Shown: positions 38,501 through 60,482, numbered from the stretch's first letter. The stretch is DNA of 64,000 nucleotides from Xiphias gladius (GCF_016859285.1 NC_053418.1:19369329-19433328), one strand, 5' to 3'. The notes: a model not told the origin generated them from the sequence alone. Numbers and translations: made by a program.

Positions 38501-38804
38501 TTAAGTTGTCTATGTCCAAATATATCCCTTAGATACATGGGTCTGGAGCAGATGTCTGATGCGTTTTTGTTCCAATTCAGATTAAAGAAGGAATTTGTGG
38601 TTGTATTTAATGGAAAGTAACAGCAATTGTTTGAATTATGGTTTGGACTGAATTATGGGTGTCACTCACGTCTGTTAAGCTGCCAACAGACAAGATCCAT
38701 GTAAGACAAGCAACAGAGGCCCCTCTCTCTCTTTCTGCCAAAAGGTATCCTTTAATGACATATAAAATAGTGTGCTAAGTAATCAGAGTTGTTTTACTGC
38801 CTTT

Positions 38805-38810
38805 TTTATT
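38805..38810 (-). promoter_or_regulatory. ido poly(A) signal
   Basis: AATAAA on the minus strand lies 30 nt past the ido stop codon, predicting a very short 3' UTR of about 50 nt. A second AATAAA near 38281-38286 is possible. Confidence 0.5.
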
Positions 38811-38839
38811 TGAATTAGTTGACACTCTGCTGTGTGCCC

Positions 38840-41480
<2,641 letters not shown>

Positions 41481-44330
41481 AGAGAAAATAACAGAAACCC
41501 ACAGAGAGCAGCAATCCTCTGACTGTCCTGATCGTTCAAGAGACCCTAACCGGACTGGACTCTGGCACAGAGTTCACTGTACAGCTGTTGTCATCAATGG
41601 TTATTGCTTACACAATATTCATCCCTCTATTCTGCTCTTGCACAATTCCAAGTAAAGTGTGGCAAATCAGTACCTACACTTAACTTTGTAAATCATTAAG
41701 TAAAAGTTTTCCACTGTTAAATCTACACTTTCAAAAGCATCTAAGCTGAGAAAAGGGTTTACCACACTCTCTTTATTATTGTATTATTTTTATAAAAACA
41801 GAATTGCAATTGTTTAGAGCCCTTTATCAGTCTTAAATTGCTGTTGGGAAACTCTGCAGTAGGAAAAAGCAGCCTAATGCTAAAATTCCTACTTCAATGA
41901 AAAGTGGCTGAATGATCAAACATTCAAAAAAAATAAATTGTAAAAACAAGAGTAAAAAGGAAATACCAGAGGTTATATCCAAATCTATCTAGTCCCGTGT
42001 CGTCCTTGTTGTCCCCATACTGACACCAAATGTAGGCTTTCATTTGCGTCCCATTTGAATGTGTTGTTATCATATATTTAGAATTAATTTTTACTTGTTA
42101 ATGTTTTCTGCTCATGCAAACTGACATTGATTAATTGATTGACTACTTTAAAGTTAATAGATAACTCTTACTTACAACAAAATTGCTATAAAACATATAA
42201 GGTATTATCTTATTATATATTTTGTGTTTTAGTACAATGCATTTCTTCCATCTATTTTATTTTTAAGGAAATTATTCCACCCCTTTGTTCTCTGTATATA
42301 ACTTCTTATTGCTTAGAATTAAAGACAGGATTAGGGAAATGTAGACTGTCAGCCTCACCTAGTGGAGCAAACTGATCATTGCAGGACTTAAATAAAGCAG
42401 GCTATATACTGTGCAGTAGATAAAAGATGTCAGCCTCCTGGTTCAGTATCATCCAGTCCTCCAGAACAACACCAAAAGTGCATGTCATTTTGTGAATTGG
42501 CAGAGGTCATTTAGGAACGTGTATATGCTTTATCCACTTAGACAAGTAACTCAATAAAATAGAAATGCAATAGGACATAAATCTTTTTAAGCATCACAGG
42601 ATGGTCCTTGTTGCAATCAGCTTACCAAGTTGAAGCATTTACTTTACAAGAACTGCAGTGCAGCTTAGAACGTCATGCATTCAACTGTAATTTCGTCCTC
42701 TTGGTCCCGGAACACTGATGTACAAACTCTGGATTGCATTGTTCTGCTGTGTAATTTGACTGACTTAGTTCAGGGCAACACAGAGTGACGGTGGTAAAAG
42801 ATAAAATAACTCTAGAGATAGTGGTTTATTGTGAATTGAAAGCCTTTCCCAAACTGCATCATCCGAGGCTGTGAGGAAATAGTTGCTGCATCGAACTGGA
42901 GTGGAAAGGCTGACAGTGAAAACTGTCTCTCAGTAGGCCTTCCACCACCTGTGCACTATGGCTGTCAGTACCTGCGAGTGGTAAGTAGCTCTCTGTTTAT
43001 CCAAGGCCAATCATGGTCAGTAATTTCTTTGCTCTGCATCGTTTGAGGTTAAGTTATCACTCAAGTATTTGCATTGCCCCAAACTGCTAAACAATAACTA
43101 AACTGACTGCCAATAAGAGCCATTTCTGCGTGTGTCTACGCTGTTAAAAGCAGAAAGGAACCATTCTCCTCTTCATTAACACTGTACCAATAATTATCTT
43201 GGATAAATGTCATGATAAATGTGATTGTAATGCACATCAAGACTCAGTAACCTGACCAATAACTGTAAGGTGGCATTGACTAAATTCTTTTTCAGGTTTA
43301 CTAAACACACTTTTTAGTATTGAGAAAAGGTTTATTAACTCTGAGACAGAGATTCATACACCCTTAATCATTCTGAATTACCCTGTTGGTCTTAAATATG
43401 GATTTTAAAAAAAACTGCAAACAGTTCGAACACTTTATTAAAGGGAAATAGTAAGGCAACATTGCAAACTGGGGACATTTGCGTGACCTATAGGAATTAG
43501 AAGTCAAGATACGTTGGCTCCTACTTTGACTTTCACCCTTCTTTTAAAAACCTATTCATTTGTCCCTGTTATATTTGATACAAGTCCCCCAGCTTTATGA
43601 AAGTGCGGTGCTAAATCACTGCAGTAAAAGAGCAACAAAACTCAAAAAAGGGCATCAATCTAATTTCCATTAACAATGCTCATTATATTTTAAGGTACTT
43701 GAATTAATATAAATTAACTTTTCTATCTAATTTTACATCAGTTTATTGCAAATGTTTCTCCAGAACCAGTTAGTCAGTAGAATGATACCTAAAGAGTTTG
43801 CTTTGATCAGTGGTGACAGATCAGAAAAACCCATGCAGAGTCATAATGCACAGTCTATTTTTCCTTTTACTGTGCTCTTGAATGATACAATGATACATGG
43901 ATCCAATCAGACAGTTTTGTTATTTGTGTGCCAGGCATCTGATTCCTGTTTTTTAGTTAAAGTGGTGTCGTGTAGACAACCTGCCACACGTGCAAGTGTG
44001 TGTATATACTGCATATGGGCTATTTACTGTGTACAAAAGCAAACATACACACAGAGACAAGTTAATCACTATTTTCTGTCGGTTGGATGAGACCCACCTG
44101 TCCCAACGGAAAATGTGGTAGAACCGCCCCTTGATACAACACTATCAATTATCGCTCAAAGGAGCTGACTTTTCATGCGGAAGGCTGTACTGCAAAACTG
44201 TGCACACTTTATTTAACCCAGCCTGAGTGCATGAGGAGTGTAGCCTATAATGTATTTTTTCCCCCCAAACTCTCAACATAAACAAACTGTGCAAAGTACA
44301 AGCCAGGTTCTGAAAAGGGAGAGACTAAAG
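41481..44330. other. intergenic region between divergent ido and rhobtb2
   Basis: About 2.9 kb separates the two divergently transcribed genes. A TTTTATAAAA motif near 41788-41797 could be the ido TATA box, which would imply a 5' UTR of about 280 nt. I do not see a clear interferon-response element. No other gene or strong repeat is visible. Confidence 0.5.
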
Positions 44331-44765
44331 AAGTGCTGGACTGGGGGCCAGTCTATCTAGGCTGCTTAGGAGCTGCGGAATGGGATTTGTGCGACTTTAA
44401 AGTGGATCAGTGTTTTGTAATGAATGGGTTTTTTTTCTCCCTCGGTGCGCCTGCCTATTATTAGCAGCGGAGGCCTTACAGTACGTGGAGGTGGTTCCAT
44501 GACGGCCAGGGCTGCAGCTCTGCAACGCGCCGGCAGGCTTCAGATCAGCGTTCGTATTTTGGTCAATGCAAGCGGACTCGTCGTCCTGATCCAGGGGACT
44601 CCTCCTGAAACATCCGCGGTCGGCCGCCTATTTTCAAGCCTCGTTCACCTTTCCTTGAAGATGAAGTTAAATACGAGCTGCCGTCAGGTGCAAGCCGCAT
44701 CCGATGGAGCCCTGCTTTTTATCTCGTTCATCGACCAACCCGATGCAGCACTTCCTTATGTTGCG
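44331..44765 (+). promoter_or_regulatory. rhobtb2: rhobtb2 CpG-rich promoter and non-coding exon 1
   Basis: This patch is sharply richer in G+C and CpG than its surroundings and ends in a good donor, TTGCG followed by GTAAGG at 44766. It is the natural first exon for rhobtb2, whose start codon lies in an exon with a 22-nt 5' leader after its acceptor (46618). The upstream limit is not defined. Splicing to 46618 also brings an ATG at 44758 (and one at 44743) into frame with the main start, so an N-terminally extended product is possible. Confidence 0.6.
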
Positions 44766-51680
<6,915 letters not shown>

Positions 51681-54600
51681 CCGAGTGGTGAGGCTAGGTC
51701 CAATCTGGGGTACATTAGTATGGATGCGAGTGGTGAAAGATTCAATAGAAGCTAAGCACTGCTGACTAGGTACACCCAAATTATTCAGGCACACAGTTTC
51801 TCCTCCTGTTTGTTTGCCTCTGCAGTCAAACGGCACTCCTCCAGGTTTGCAAGGTCAGCTCAATCTGGCAGTTAAAGTAGAGTTTTGTTCCTTATATTTT
51901 TAGTTTGGTGTACATGAGACTCAAACCACAGTGATATGAACCTCACTGACAAATGGCACAGTGTAACTGGCGCAAATAACAACTCACATTGATTGTTATA
52001 TGTTCCACTATCTGAGTTTTAAGTTTTAAAAATAGGACTCTGCTGGCACAGAACTTTCCAACTATGGTCATAATTATCACCAATAACCTGAACTGATAAC
52101 CAAGTGCTGCTTATCAGCTGCAATAACCAGCAATTCAACACAGAACTTAAGTCTCAGAGATATAACACTTTGCCCTTAAGTGTTTGTACAATCTACCAAA
52201 CTAATGTGTACAGTATGATCTCATCAACAGGATGCAACACTAGTATAGCCTGCCAGGAATCAATTATAGAAGTCATTCACTCAGACCAAGCTGATTATGA
52301 TCGTGTATGCATAAATGAAAATACTGGCAAGCTTATTTTTGTACAGTCATTCTGTTTTTTGAATGTTTGTGTACGGCTTGCACAGCTAAAAGTGATGTGA
52401 GTCTGGACACACTCAGCATTTACATATTGTGATCTTGTGATTTGTGGCCTCTTGTCACAAAAGGGCTTTAGTTTACATAAATGCATTCAGTGTCCTGAGA
52501 CACAAGAGATCCCAAATCAAGGAAAATATCTGTATTTTCTGTAAAATGCCAGCAAAAACAAACCAGATCACTATTATTTCCTGTGTGTTGCTTGATGAAG
52601 CTTGTTGGCACACGTGTTTCCCGAGTCCTTCAGCTTTACATTGAATGGTCCCATCAGCTTGTTCACTGTCATCCTGGAAAGCTACACATAATGCATCTCA
52701 GAACCCATAGCAGCATTTCCAGAGCTGAAGCAAACACATATACATTACCATTCCTCGGTGATGGTTTGTTTCACGGATCTGTCCCTGGTGGTGAATTGGC
52801 CTTTAGAGATTTATCTTAGCTGATCAGAGGATGCCCCCTGACTGTCTGCAGTTGGCTGTGTAAGACTTGTACATGCAGGAAGCTTCCTCATGCCTGGGTG
52901 AAGTCATCCATATTCTTCTACACACCTCGAGCACTTTCTGGACTCTTCTCCGCAGAGACACACACAAAAACCTCCAGTAGCAGCATCCGGGTGAACGGCA
53001 CTAAAGACAGTATGGTGTCATGACACGCTGCAGCCAATTTTAAAAAAGGAACTGAGGAGGAAGCAAGACTACAATATTTAAAATGTTTAAAAAAAAAAAA
53101 AAAGTTGCAAAGAGGTTTAGATCAAATTATTTTATTTTATTTTATTTCTTTTGCACACCTAACAGTATATGTTCAAGATTGTCATCTGCTGTTGTAATTG
53201 ATGGTAGGATGGACTGCAGCATTATTTGGATTTGTAAGCATGGAGCTCAGTGAAGATGGGTAGTGTTGTAAATTGTACAAAATATCAGATGAACTGCAAG
53301 TCACTTGGATCACTCTGATGTGCAGTTATTTAATATTGTGCACTGCAGGCAGTGAGCAGAATCATACAGTATTACTGAGTAATACATATACTGAATATAG
53401 ACTTGACCTATGACACTTAAGTTTAGTTACTGTGCAGCCAAAAACTCTGGTTGAACTCATAACTCATCTTGCTGACCTCCAGTTATGTCTATTATATACT
53501 CTAGTATACATGCAAATTACAGGCAGTTCATATGAACAGTTGACTAGTAGTAAAATAGGATTACAGTGCAAAGTAAAGTAGACACGTTTATATAAATTAC
53601 ATTATAAAGACTTATGGTAAATCCATAAAACACACCATTGTTATCAAAAGAGTAAATTCTGATTGCAGCATTTGCTTTTGCAGCATATGTTAAAGAAAGG
53701 CTTGCTTTAATTCTGCATACGATTGGTTATACTTTTCCATACAGTTTTTTGACTAGATAGATAGGTAGATAGAGCCCAACAAACAGTGGTATGAATCAAT
53801 TCAGTGACAAAACCAATTTCTTGCTTGTAGAAACTCCTGACCTAACTACACTGCATGAACAGGGCTCGTGGAAAAATAGATGAAGTTTATTCATCGTCAT
53901 TTAAAGTGTAAGCTATAGATAAGTGATGGTGCTGGTGCTCTAAGCAGTAGCTTTAAATTGTTCCCAATTACACAGATTTTGTCAATTGCTAATTAAACAT
54001 AGGAACTGTCATTTTGAATATGTTAATTGTTCAAATCTTTTGGCATACGTAGTCAGACATGAGGCAGAGGGATGAGCCTCAAGGGAGCATGGTACTCTTT
54101 TACAGCCATATTTATTCCAATTCTGAATGTTTTAATTTATTAATAAATTCAATTAATCAATGTATTTGATTAATAAACAATAATGTCCAGTTTTCACACA
54201 AAATACAGTTCATTATAGTAGTTTTACAGCAGAAGGGTGTATATTTTTATGATTTGCCTTGGTGTGTGATTGATAGAATTCAAAGACATTCATTTCATTC
54301 CTCAGTGCATTGCATTTCTCAAAGAATCTACTGCTGATGTTTTGCATCAGCAACACCTCATGCCTTAATGTACAGTGTAGTGTATGGTATCGAATGTAAA
54401 GTAGTGTTACTATGGTTACCTGTTTGTTTGCTGTATCCTATGTTACCATGGTGCTCTCTAGGCTGTGTGTGTATTTGTAAATGTACATAATCCATAATTT
54501 GGATGTAAAGCAATCAATCGGTGTGTGATTCGAGGAGTCAGATGAGTGTGCTTTAGTTTGAACGCTGCGTAGGGTTTATGGCCTCTTAAAGATGAAACAC

Positions 54601-55445
54601 AATACTAATTAAAGACCACACTAGACTAACACAATGACCATTGACAAAAACCATCAATTTGTGACATTAACCATGAATTGAATGCAGGGATTTCAATTTT
54701 GTTATATTATTTTAAAGCTGCTTGAAGATAATGAGCTCCATTTTTTGGAGTCTGCATAGTTACAAAATACTGAGACATTGTGGACATTGGAAGTAAGATT
54801 TTAACTCAAACATGTAAATATAAATTGTGGTATGATTAGCAATTCAAACTTGGCATAGCAATTGATACAGCTATTGCATAGTTTAGGTAGGTACTGTTTT
54901 TGAACTATGCATACTGAAATGTCTGACTTTGAAACTACAAACTTGCACTGCTTTGTAGCACCAGGTTCTATTCAAATTGCATTAGATGGTATTGCAACAT
55001 CATTAGTTAGGTAGACAACATCAGGTATAAAAAAAGAAAAAGAAAAAAAAAAGATTAGATCATAAATTACAAAGAAGTTGTCACCGGGGCCCTTTTCCAT
55101 ATGTTTGGGTGCTAATATCACCGCTGCAGAGAAGCACAAACCAAAGGGAGCTTTAGCAGCACCAGGAATATATTATATATGCTGCACAATCACTGCTGCA
55201 TAGTTTAAGAGGCCTTGTTCAGAAAAATGGTTGAAAATTAAATAAAAAACAATAAATGAAAAGAAGAAAAACTTGAATGTTTTCTCAGTGTTCAAAGCCT
55301 GGATGACATTTTCCTTAGTCGTCAGGTATTTTTGTTCTGAAGAGCTGTTTTTATTGTTTAGGAGCTGTAAATCTGAAATTCTGTAGCATGTGTTCTTGAA
55401 AATGTGTAAATAATATTTACTAAATAAAAATGGAGCAATGTGTGC
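51681..55445 (+). other. rhobtb2: rhobtb2 3' UTR (inferred)
   Basis: This AT-rich region after the stop has no supported gene. The last good poly(A) signal before the next gene is AATAAA at 55423-55428, followed by a GT-rich stretch, which would make a 3' UTR of about 3.75 kb. Earlier AATAAA motifs exist (for example near 55245), so shorter ends are possible. Contents: poly-A runs at 53089 and 55029. Confidence 0.5.
55423..55428 (+). promoter_or_regulatory. rhobtb2: rhobtb2 poly(A) signal
   Basis: Canonical AATAAA about 15 nt ahead of a TGTGTGCAGCTTGGG GU-rich element; the last such signal before pebp4. Confidence 0.5.
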
Positions 55446-55529
55446 AGCTTGGGCATCGCGCCAGCCTTTTTTTTTTTAATTTTTTTTTTTTATAAAAGCT
55501 CTTTTAACTAAGTCATATCAAACTTTTGC

Positions 55530-55641
55530 TGCGTCATACGTCACCAGGATCCTGCAGTCCGCAGATCCGGGAGCAACAACAGCGCCTGAACCAGAAGAAG
55601 AAAGCGGCTGCAAAACACAAGAGGGCAACGTCTGAGAGATG
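55530..55641 (+). promoter_or_regulatory. pebp4: pebp4 promoter and exon 1 ending in the start codon
   Basis: A GC-richer island with a TACGTCA half-CRE (about 55537) leads into exon 1. The exon ends GAGAGATG followed by GTAACA, so the ATG at 55639-55641 would be the last codon of exon 1. Exon 2 opens in phase 0 with no in-frame ATG and with an in-frame TAA before it, so a start codon must be spliced in from upstream; this ATG fits exactly. Confidence 0.55.
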
Positions 55642-58600
55642 GTAACATTAATGACAAATGAATGAAGCTACATTAACGCTAGTGTAGAGGACTGCGCTTT
55701 TATTTAATGTCTGTTGTCTGACCGCGCGGACGCTTGATAAATTGCACTGAATCGACATGTAACATGCGATACACTGCATAAATGTAAACACGCTAAAACA
55801 AGTGAAGGCTCAACTTATGCTAGTGCGTATTTTACAAAAAAATTTTAATTCTGTCAAAATTTCTTTCACGAATCAAGTGAGAGTCATGTGTTAGTTGGAA
55901 TATAAGCCTGAAGTTGACATGAAACGACATGACATGAAGTGGCACTGCCGCTTAGCCAAGTTAAGTTTAAATATAGTAACGCATAAACACGAAGTACTTT
56001 TTTTTTTTTTTTTTTTTTTTTGCAATGTAGCTGGTAGCTTACAAATTTAAAGTTGTGATATTGACTTTAATTAGAAATACAAATTAAGACCAGTGGCTCT
56101 TTTTATTTATTTATTTATTTATTTAATTAATTTTTTTAATGTGAACTAGGACCCTTGTAATTGTATGCAGTGTCGTGCGTAGTGCTGCCAATGTGTCATC
56201 GAGTTCAACAGGTGTAGGGGTTCAGGTGTATACGCAAGCCCCGATTGGCCGTGACTGCACAACAGATGAGAAGAGGCCATAGTGCTCATATAGCAGGACA
56301 AGTACACTGCTCAAAAAAATTGAGGGAACACTTTTGAAAACACATCCGAGCTCAATGGGGAAAAAAAAAAATCATGCTGGATATCTATACTGATATGGAC
56401 ATGGTAATGTGTTAGGAACGAAAGGATGCCACATCGTTCTGTGGAAATGAAAATGATCAACCTACAGAGGGCTGAATTCAAAGACACCCCGAAAGTCAAA
56501 GTGAAAAAATGATGTGGCAGGCTAGTCCATTTTGCTGAAATTCCATCGCTCCTAATGAGACGACGGATTGTGTCCTGGGGTATCTCCTCCCAGATCTGGA
56601 CCAGGGCATCGCTGAGCTCCTGGACAGTCCCAGGTGCAACCTGGCGGCGTCGGATGGACCGAAACATAATGTCCCAGAGGTGTTCTATTGGATTTAGGTC
56701 AGGCGAGCGTGGGGGCCAGTCAATGGTATCAATTCCTTCAGCCTCCAGGAACTGCCTGCATACTCTCGCCACAATAGGCTGGGCATTGTCGTGCACCAGG
56801 AGGAACCCAGGACCCACTGCACCAGCGTAGGGTCTGCCCAGGGGTCCAAGTCAGGGTGCCGTTGTCTAGCCTGTAGAGGTCTGTGCGTCCCTCCATGGAT
56901 AGGCCTCCCCAGACCATCACTGAACCACCACCAAACCGGTCATGCTGAACGATGTTACAGGCAGCATAACGTTCTCCACGGCTTCTCCAGACCCTTTCAC
57001 GTCTGTCACATGTGCTCAGGGTGAACCTGCTCTCATCTGTGAAAACCACAGGGTGCCAATGACAGACCTGCCAATTCTGGTGTTCTGTGGCAAATGCCAA
57101 TCGAGCGCCATGGTGCCGGGCAGTGAGCACAGGGCCCACTAGAGGACGTCAGGCCCTCCGGCCACCCTCATGAAGTCTGTTTCTGATTGTTTGGTCAGAG
57201 ACATTCACACCAGTGGCCTGCTGGAGGTCATTTTCTAGGGCTCTGGCAGTGCTCATCCTGTTCCTCCTTGCACAAAGGAGCAGATACCGGTCCATCTGAT
57301 GGGTTAAGGACCTTCTACGGCCCTGTCCAGCTCTGCCAGAGTAACTGCCTGTCTCCTGGAATCTCCTCCATGCTCTTGAGACTGTGCTGGGAGACACAGC
57401 AAACTTTCTGGCAATGGCATGTATTGATGTGCCATCCTGGAGGAGTTGGACTGCCTGTGCAACCTCTGTAGGATCCAGGTATCGCCTCATGCTACCAGTA
57501 GTGACACTGACCCTAGCCAAATGCAAAACTAGAAGATGAGGAGAGAAAAAATGTCAGTGGCCTCCACCTGGAAAACCATTCCTGTTTTTGGGGTCGTCTC
57601 ATTGTTGCCCCTCTAGTGCACCTGTTGTTAATTTCATTAACACCAAAGCAGCTGAAATTGATTAACAACCCCCTCGGCTACTAACTGATCAATATCCCAG
57701 AAGATTAATTGACTTGATGCAATACTCTGATTAACAAGTGTTCCTTTAATTTTTTTTGTGTGTTTTGTTGAGTGTTTTTAATCCAGACCTAAAGTAGCAC
57801 AAAGTTGTCAATTTATGAAATATATACATCAAAGTAGAGCTGAAATAATCAGTCAGATAATCTATTAGTCAATCAGCAGAAAATTAATCACCAATCATCC
57901 TGATAATTGCTTAAGCATTTTAAGAAATTTTTCAAGGACAAATGCTTACAATATTCTGGTTTTGGATTCTCAGATGTTAAGGTTTCCTGCTTCTCTCTTT
58001 CTTATATCGTATTATTCTCATCTTGTGTCTGGTGTTTTAAACTATTTTTTAAAATTCTATCGAGCAAACAATCAATTTATCAACAAAGTATTTGGCAGAT
58101 TGTTGATAATGAAATTAAATGATAGTTGCAGGCCTACATCAAAGCTATAATTCAGAGGCACTTCAGTAACATTTACTTTCCACCACTGGCAAACACAATT
58201 TTTATTTACTTTTCAAAAACTATTCTGCTTGACAGATGAATGATATTTAACTTGAGATGTCATTCAGAAGAAATGACGTGGTGAAATCGTATCACACTCT
58301 TCTAAACCAGCCTGCCAGTATAGACAGGCCTCATTTGACCTTGACTATCATTGTGCAGTTGGCTGTTTTTTTTAGTATTCGCTTGGCAAAAGAACAATAC
58401 TAACTGAATCTAACAGGTTCCCAAAATAAAAAATTTCCTCAACAAAACGTATTTGTTGAAAATAACTGCCTCTTGCGTAACTGAGTGCTGCTGTTCTTCA
58501 GGCTGTACCGGGGTCATTTCTGGTGTTATCAGCCTGCATTCTGGGGCTTTTCCATGTGGAAGCAACACCAGACACCCTGAGCTCTCTGGATTCTTCGTTC

Positions 58601-59023
58601 TGTCAGTAAGTAGATCATAATGCTTCAGAGAGCTGTGATCACAGTGTAAAGGCAATGACAGGTAAACCATACACTCGAACATGGTAAAGACAGAAGAACC
58701 TGAACTGAAGCTGCCTTTTCTCACTAAATGTTGTATGTAAGCACGTTATGCTCCATGGCAGTATTAGAACCTTTTAAATAAGTTGGCCATGTTTATATCA
58801 GGCTGTTAGCCTGTTCACTTTGCCCTCAATACACAATGCAATACACAATTGTGTAGAATGAGTTTCAGTTTTTATCTCTCTTCAATTAAGTGGTGGACTA
58901 GAAGTGATCTATCCAGAGCTGGACATTGACGAATGCATCATAATTCCAAAGGACCAGGAACTCAGAGAGAAAGTGAGCACAGTTTGGAAAGCCCCACAGA
59001 TTTACTTCTCTAGAGGACACAAG
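55639..59023 (+). CDS. pebp4: phosphatidylethanolamine-binding protein 4, first three exons (partial)
   Basis: A secreted or lysosomal member of the PEBP family, whose fold binds anionic phospholipid headgroups. Exons: 55639-55641 (ATG only, inferred), 58502-58605 and 58891-59023, joined in phase and followed by donor GTAAGA; 80 residues are present. Exon 2 supplies a signal peptide ([20 protein letters not shown]) and ends SSLDSSFC. Exon 3 begins [19 protein letters not shown], matching human PEBP4 at LFCQGLEVFYPEL. Its last residues, IYFSRGHK, lead to the lipid-binding core, whose DPDAPS-type motif is not found before 64000, so later exons are beyond the edge. It lies just downstream of rhobtb2 on the same strand, as in human 8p21. 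Exons 2 and 3 are firm; exon 1 is inference. Confidence 0.8.
55998..56022. repeat. poly-T tract, 25 bases
   Basis: Uninterrupted T run. Confidence 0.95.
56100..56137. repeat. (TTTA)n tract
   Basis: About six TTTA units pass into TTAATTAATTTTTTT. Confidence 0.85.
56305..57774 (-). mobile_element. Tc1-like DNA transposon, near full length
   Basis: The left end CACTGCTCAAAAAAATTGAG (56305, preceded by TA at 56303) and the reverse complement of the right end (CACTCAACAAAACACACAAA, about 57774) share the core AAAAAAATT and, further in, GGAACACTT. They are diverged terminal inverted repeats. The length of about 1.47 kb is normal for Tc1 elements. A single transposase gene runs on the minus strand. 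The element lies in pebp4 intron 1, antisense to that gene. The exact right border is uncertain by a few bases. Confidence 0.9.
56540..57490 (-). pseudogene. Tc1-family DD34E transposase, disrupted
   Basis: This enzyme would cut and paste the element at TA sites. The N-terminal half (from about 57490) shows paired helix-turn-helix DNA-binding motifs ([45 protein letters not shown]). A TGA at 57151-57149 interrupts the frame where an Arg codon is expected. Downstream, the same frame holds the first catalytic Asp in FTDESRF (57037-57035). A small deletion with a frame change near 56825-56860 removes residues before the second Asp in LVHDNAQ (56790-56788). The Glu in NPIEHLWD is at 56685-56683, 34 residues on, so the DD34E spacing is intact. 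The C-terminus is lost. It is inactive as it stands. Confidence 0.88.
57835..58136. mobile_element. hAT-type MITE, 302 bp
   Basis: The element begins TAGAGCTG and ends CAGGCCTA, short imperfect terminal inverted repeats of the TAGGGCTG type. It is flanked by a perfect 8-bp target-site duplication, CATCAAAG (57827-57834 and 58137-58144), as hAT transposases make. Internal phrases such as AATCTATTAGTCAATCAG and TTGATAATGAAATTAAATG match a non-coding repeat very common in teleosts. It has no coding capacity. Confidence 0.8.
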
Positions 59024-60482
59024 GTAAGAGAGGTATGTGTGCGTTTGTGTCTCTGTTTTTATGCTGTTTGTTGTTTGGGAGGTTAAATAGGTAAATAGAA
59101 GTCCGAACTTTCACAGAACACACATATTTTACAGATTCCAAACTGATATCCATTGGTACTTGGCACTTCTTTGAATATTAAAGCTACATGCTGCAGATTT
59201 TAGTAAGCTTTTAATAGGAAATCCTCATATCTTTCATATCTATCATATCAGCTTATCATTCCTCCACCCTTATCAAACAGAAGCATATATATTATACCTC
59301 AGAGAAAGGGGTCTTAAATATGATATAAGGTTTTATAGGGATGTTTTTCACATTATTATGAGTGTGAAATCTTGTCTTTATGTAATCAGTGTTATTTGGC
59401 AAACGAGCACATGCTTATTTGTAACACTAGAGTGCAGTAATGGATAAAACAGGCTGCATCTATACCTCAACAGAGCAGGCCATGGTACAAGAAACAAAAT
59501 GTTATAAATATTAAACCCATTTAATATTTGGCAACATAATGAGCATTAAAAAAAAATTTTAAATATCAATCTACTCTTCAGTTTTGAGCGCACATGTCAC
59601 CTTCTATTATCTGCATTACCTTTACTGATTACCGGTTCATTGTAGTAATCTTTAAAACCAGAGTGGGGTGCTAGCACCTCATACTCGCTAGCCACTCGAT
59701 GAACAATTGTGTTAAATCACAGTTAGGTTGTATCTGCACTTGTAGTTTGTACTATTTAGAACATCAGCAAACATAAATTGTGAAATTGTAATACTCTCAT
59801 TGACATCTGTAATTCAGTAAGTAATGATACCTTAGTTTTTATCTGTAAAAACTCGAATCATACCAGTGACATTACAGACAATAAATCTCCGTCCACAGTT
59901 ATTAGAATTAACTGCAGCAGACAGCAAACAAAGCTGTGCATGCCTTAGAGAATCAGTGTATGAAACTGTATTCTTTAATGGTAAGTCAAGTTTAAGAATA
60001 AAATAACTTTAACTCAAGTTTAAAAACACAGTAGCCCTAAAACAAAGCAGAATAAGATACATAGGTTACTAATTATAATTCATTTATCAAAATGACTATG
60101 CTGGAATCCAAAGTAATGCATTAAAACCACTGTTTAAAGCTTGAGTGTAGTGTTAAAATTTTAGATAAATTTGATGTAACAGACTTGTAAAAAAGTTGCA
60201 GTGTCAGAATGTTATTTGCTGATGATAACATAGTAATATTGGAAATGCTTGTAAGAAGAGCATGACATTAACAGCACAGCCCTTAAATACCTTTTATACC
60301 ACACAAGCTGAAAAGAGAAACAAGTTTGGAAAATGGGTTGACAGAACATGAAGTAGGGGTTGATTGTCATGTAGTATGTTCCTCTTTAAATGCTTACGCT
60401 AGTCATTCCAGGCATAGAATCGTCACAGAGTGCCACACTCATTTATTTATATGTGTATTTTTCAGTGAATCATCTTCTGTGT

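Larger units (their letters stand above)
32501..38790. other. gene-free stretch downstream of ido
   Basis: No supported gene. A GC-richer patch at 33130-33900 has open frames on both strands but no convincing exon. Contents: small inverted repeats (33584-33620, 35547-35572), a CRE-like TGACGTCA (35532-35539) and a GT-rich low-complexity tract (34190-34330). Confidence 0.55.
55642..58501 (+). other. pebp4: pebp4 intron 1, mostly transposon DNA
   Basis: The 2.86-kb intron contains a 25-base poly-T (55998-56022), a (TTTA)n run (56100-56137), a Tc1-like element and a hAT-type MITE. More than half of it is mobile-element sequence. Confidence 0.6.

Noticed and set aside
43746..44090. 114-codon frame upstream of rhobtb2
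   Set aside because: Starts at a non-ATG codon, has no similarity I recognise and no promoter or splice signal.
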